This document shows, piece after piece, positions 61,991-64,000 of a stretch of DNA of 64,000 nt. The first letter of the stretch is position 1. Each line of letters begins with the position of its first letter. Below the pieces are notes generated by a model, which made no database searches, was not told the origin of the DNA, and worked only from the letters and a program-made list of their open reading frames with translations. A program made the position numbers and the translations under genes. This DNA is from Halichondria panicea (lineage: Eukaryota; Porifera; Demospongiae; Suberitida; Halichondriidae): contig NC_087377.1 of NCBI RefSeq assembly GCF_963675165.1, positions 1-64,000 of the forward strand, read 5' to 3'.

Positions 61991-63089
61991 TGGTCTGACT
62001 AGACAGACCACATTCACAAAATGCAAACCTTACTAGAGAAAACATAAGTCAACCACTTAGCTACAGTGTACACAGTGGGACCACACATAAAGAGGAAATT
62101 TCGCCCCTTTCAGCCTTGTTTCTCAGTAAATATAATCATTGCTCAGATCCTCCCCCTTTTCAGAGAGGTGTCACATTCCACCCCTTTCACAGTAAACAAA
62201 GCAATTTGGTAGAATGTCATTGAAAGGTCATAATTAGTGAAAGGTCACCTCCAATAGTACTGCCACATGTCCATACATGCATGGATAAATAATTACACCA
62301 TACTGTAGTGTAAAATACCATGACAAATGAAACCTCTCAGCCCATGCCAACTCAGCTAGCTATGGTTGCTCAATATTGACCTCCCTCCACCGATAAGGTC
62401 TAACACATGGGCAAGCAATACTATCGGGAAATATGAACAAAACAATGAACCTCGTGATTATTATTAGTAGCCTACAACAGGTGCCGTCTCTACAAAGCAT
62501 CTCCCCTCACCTCCATCCTTTCATGCATTCATCCATTCTTATCCTATAGCACAGCCACTGGACTGGAACATGCTGGCAGCAGATCACATTCACGCTGAGT
62601 AGGTAATGGCATATGCTAGGCCTCGTCATAGATAGTGGTATGGCCTCATCTTCAGTGCGGCCTGAGATCGAGGCTAAAAGATCCCCTTCCTCACACGTTT
62701 GTGACTTGTTGCAGTTCACCCACGTAGCGTGTCGTGCACAGAGTCATGGAGTATGTTCTCAATCTGAATCAAAATCAGTGGAAATAATTATAATCATGTG
62801 AGCTTAAATGCTTTGTAATATTGAATAACCGTGATTTCAATGGAATGTACAGGCCTTGAAATACAAAAATACGCTCGCAAAAATAGCATTAATCATCATT
62901 TATTTCTAGCTCTACGGTATCATTAACTATTGGATAGAGCTATTGGATGATACTTTATACTCTAATAAAGGTAGCGCTCACCTTTCTCCTGAGTTAGAGT
63001 GTTGGTCCATTGTGTCCAGTGCACCGTGCTAGCTAGTAGGACCACTCCAATGGATGTGCCCTCAGAGTATTAGAACTGTGATGAATGCA
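61991..63089. other. Intergenic or intronic region
   Basis: No exon recognised. It holds a reverse-complement copy of the 45-bp OGDH intron repeat (about 62057-62090) and a single TAGCCTCGAT-family end (62659-62677). The rest is AT-rich unique sequence. Confidence 0.4.
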
Positions 63090-63862
63090 CCACATGGCCA
63101 GTGGGTAAAGATCGTCAAACCATTAGACAAAATATGTTTCATTTTGTAGATTAATTTTGATAAACTTTTACCAGACACGCTCACACACAAGATGGAGACG
63201 GCTGGTGAGGAAAAGCGTTCACTTGTCCTTCCCTCTATGAGCTTCCATAAGGCTGGATATCGGGTGGATACTCCTCCAAAAGACCAGCAGCAATGGATCA
63301 CCAGGCAAAGAGCATCGCAGCGAGTACAAGTGAGTGGCTAGTCATGATCAAAAGTGGATCACCTAGTATAGTGTATAGGCTGCTTTAGATGACTGGCATT
63401 CAATATCTGCTAATAGATATCATTATACTAGTGATCAAACTATACAGCCTCTGTGACAAATGCATCCATTGCTACACATTTGTTGATCCGTTACTTCATT
63501 GCGTACAGTGATGGAGAGCACGAGAGGGGCGGAGTCAGTGACAAGTTGCTATGACAACATATGATGGAGGAGTTACAAGGTGACACTGTGGAGTTTGTGT
63601 ACAACCCATTGGACGTCTTGGACTCCAGATAAAGGAACACAATTAAGAAATAGTGAGTACTGCCGCGTGCAGAGTGTGACTCTTTCCCCCACCAGAACTG
63701 TGATCTGAGCATGTCATGTGATAGGCCTTGTCTAGAGCTACAGAATGCATCTCTTAGTTTTGATATTGATTGTTTTTTAGTGAAGTTATGACCTCCTGAA
63801 AGTTGCTTAAATTATACATTTTATGGGGAAAGCGTTGTGTTAAATCAGGCCTAAGTTTGAGA
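63090..63862. repeat. Duplicated segment, right copy (partner 37330-38110)
   Basis: Direct-orientation copy of the segment of about 0.75 kb at 37330-38110, about 25.7 kb away. The shared block ends at AAGTTTGAGAG. Confidence 0.88.
63192..63341 (+). CDS. Unrecognised 49-residue open frame in duplicated segment, copy 2
   Basis: Begins METAGEEKRSLVLPS and ends at TAG 63339, with the same length and reading frame as the copy at 37434. Most differences between copies change the amino acid (K/T, K/E, R/M, L/R, H/P, R at GYRVD). Two or three are silent. Function unknown; it may be a first exon ending at the CAA|GTGAGT donor. Confidence 0.35.
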   Translation: METAGEEKRSLVLPSMSFHKAGYRVDTPPKDQQQWITRQRASQRVQVSG

Positions 63863-64000
63863 GCCCCATAACTTGTGTCAGTCTCCAAGATAATGTGTGT
63901 ATTTAGTAGTGCTACAAGACTGTACATACACTATCAATTATTGCAGCTCAAGTTGATTTGAAGAAATAAAAATGTTTAAGATAATAATTGTTATGGTGGA

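Noticed and set aside
62507-62719. Minus-strand frame of 70 codons containing LLASISGRTEDEA
   Set aside because: It reads through the TAGCCTCGAT-family repeat end and has no other support.

Overview
The window is a metazoan chromosome end that most resembles a demosponge. The first 420 bases are pure CCCTAA telomere repeat. They run into nested subtelomeric satellites, and single-copy genes with short GT-AG introns begin at about 16.6 kb. The sponge call is an inference from three things: the animal-type genes (macroH2A, mitochondrial 2-oxoglutarate dehydrogenase), an ankyrin/Roc-COR/death-domain protein of the kind expanded in sponges, and very compact introns beside repeat-rich ones. I could not run a database search.

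Layout: telomere (1-420); 31-bp satellite, 54 copies (421-2117); 104-bp satellite, about 16 copies (2604-4242); an array of about 0.7-kb units (5.25-10.7 kb); an array of about 1.2-kb units (10.9-15.8 kb). Then come: OGDH, 23 exons on + (16589-25074); macroH2A, 10 exons on - (25819-27696), convergent with OGDH; a repeat-rich gap with a foldback element (27.9-31.5 kb); a small TMEM243-like membrane protein on + (31661-32377); a CEP55/TBKBP1/optineurin-type ubiquitin-adaptor-like gene on - (32676-35333); a zone of hairpin elements and a death-domain remnant (36-37 kb); a 5-kb array of two interleaved minisatellites (38.1-43.0 kb); a non-autonomous piggyBac-like element (43073-43971); and a broken Crypton/DUF3504 copy (44.6-45.3 kb).

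The right third is a minus-strand death-domain region. One gene with two death-domain-like modules lies at 46168-47994. Next to it is an isolated AAK1/BMP2K-type kinase exon whose frame is broken by a 2-bp GA-repeat gain. Then comes a ten-exon ankyrin-Roc-COR-death-death gene (49386-61089), assembled by matching splice phases. Upstream of it is the last exon of what looks like an AAK1/BMP2K-type kinase gene entering from beyond the right edge.

Most long open frames in the window are by-products of tandem repeats ((GT)n, 45-, 53- and 62-bp units), not genes. Gene models were built by hand from splice signals, phase continuity and remembered family features; none has transcript support here. 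Metabolic (OGDH) and chromatin (macroH2A) genes are housekeeping. The death-domain, Roc and adaptor genes suggest a signalling or innate-immunity cluster, which is inference.
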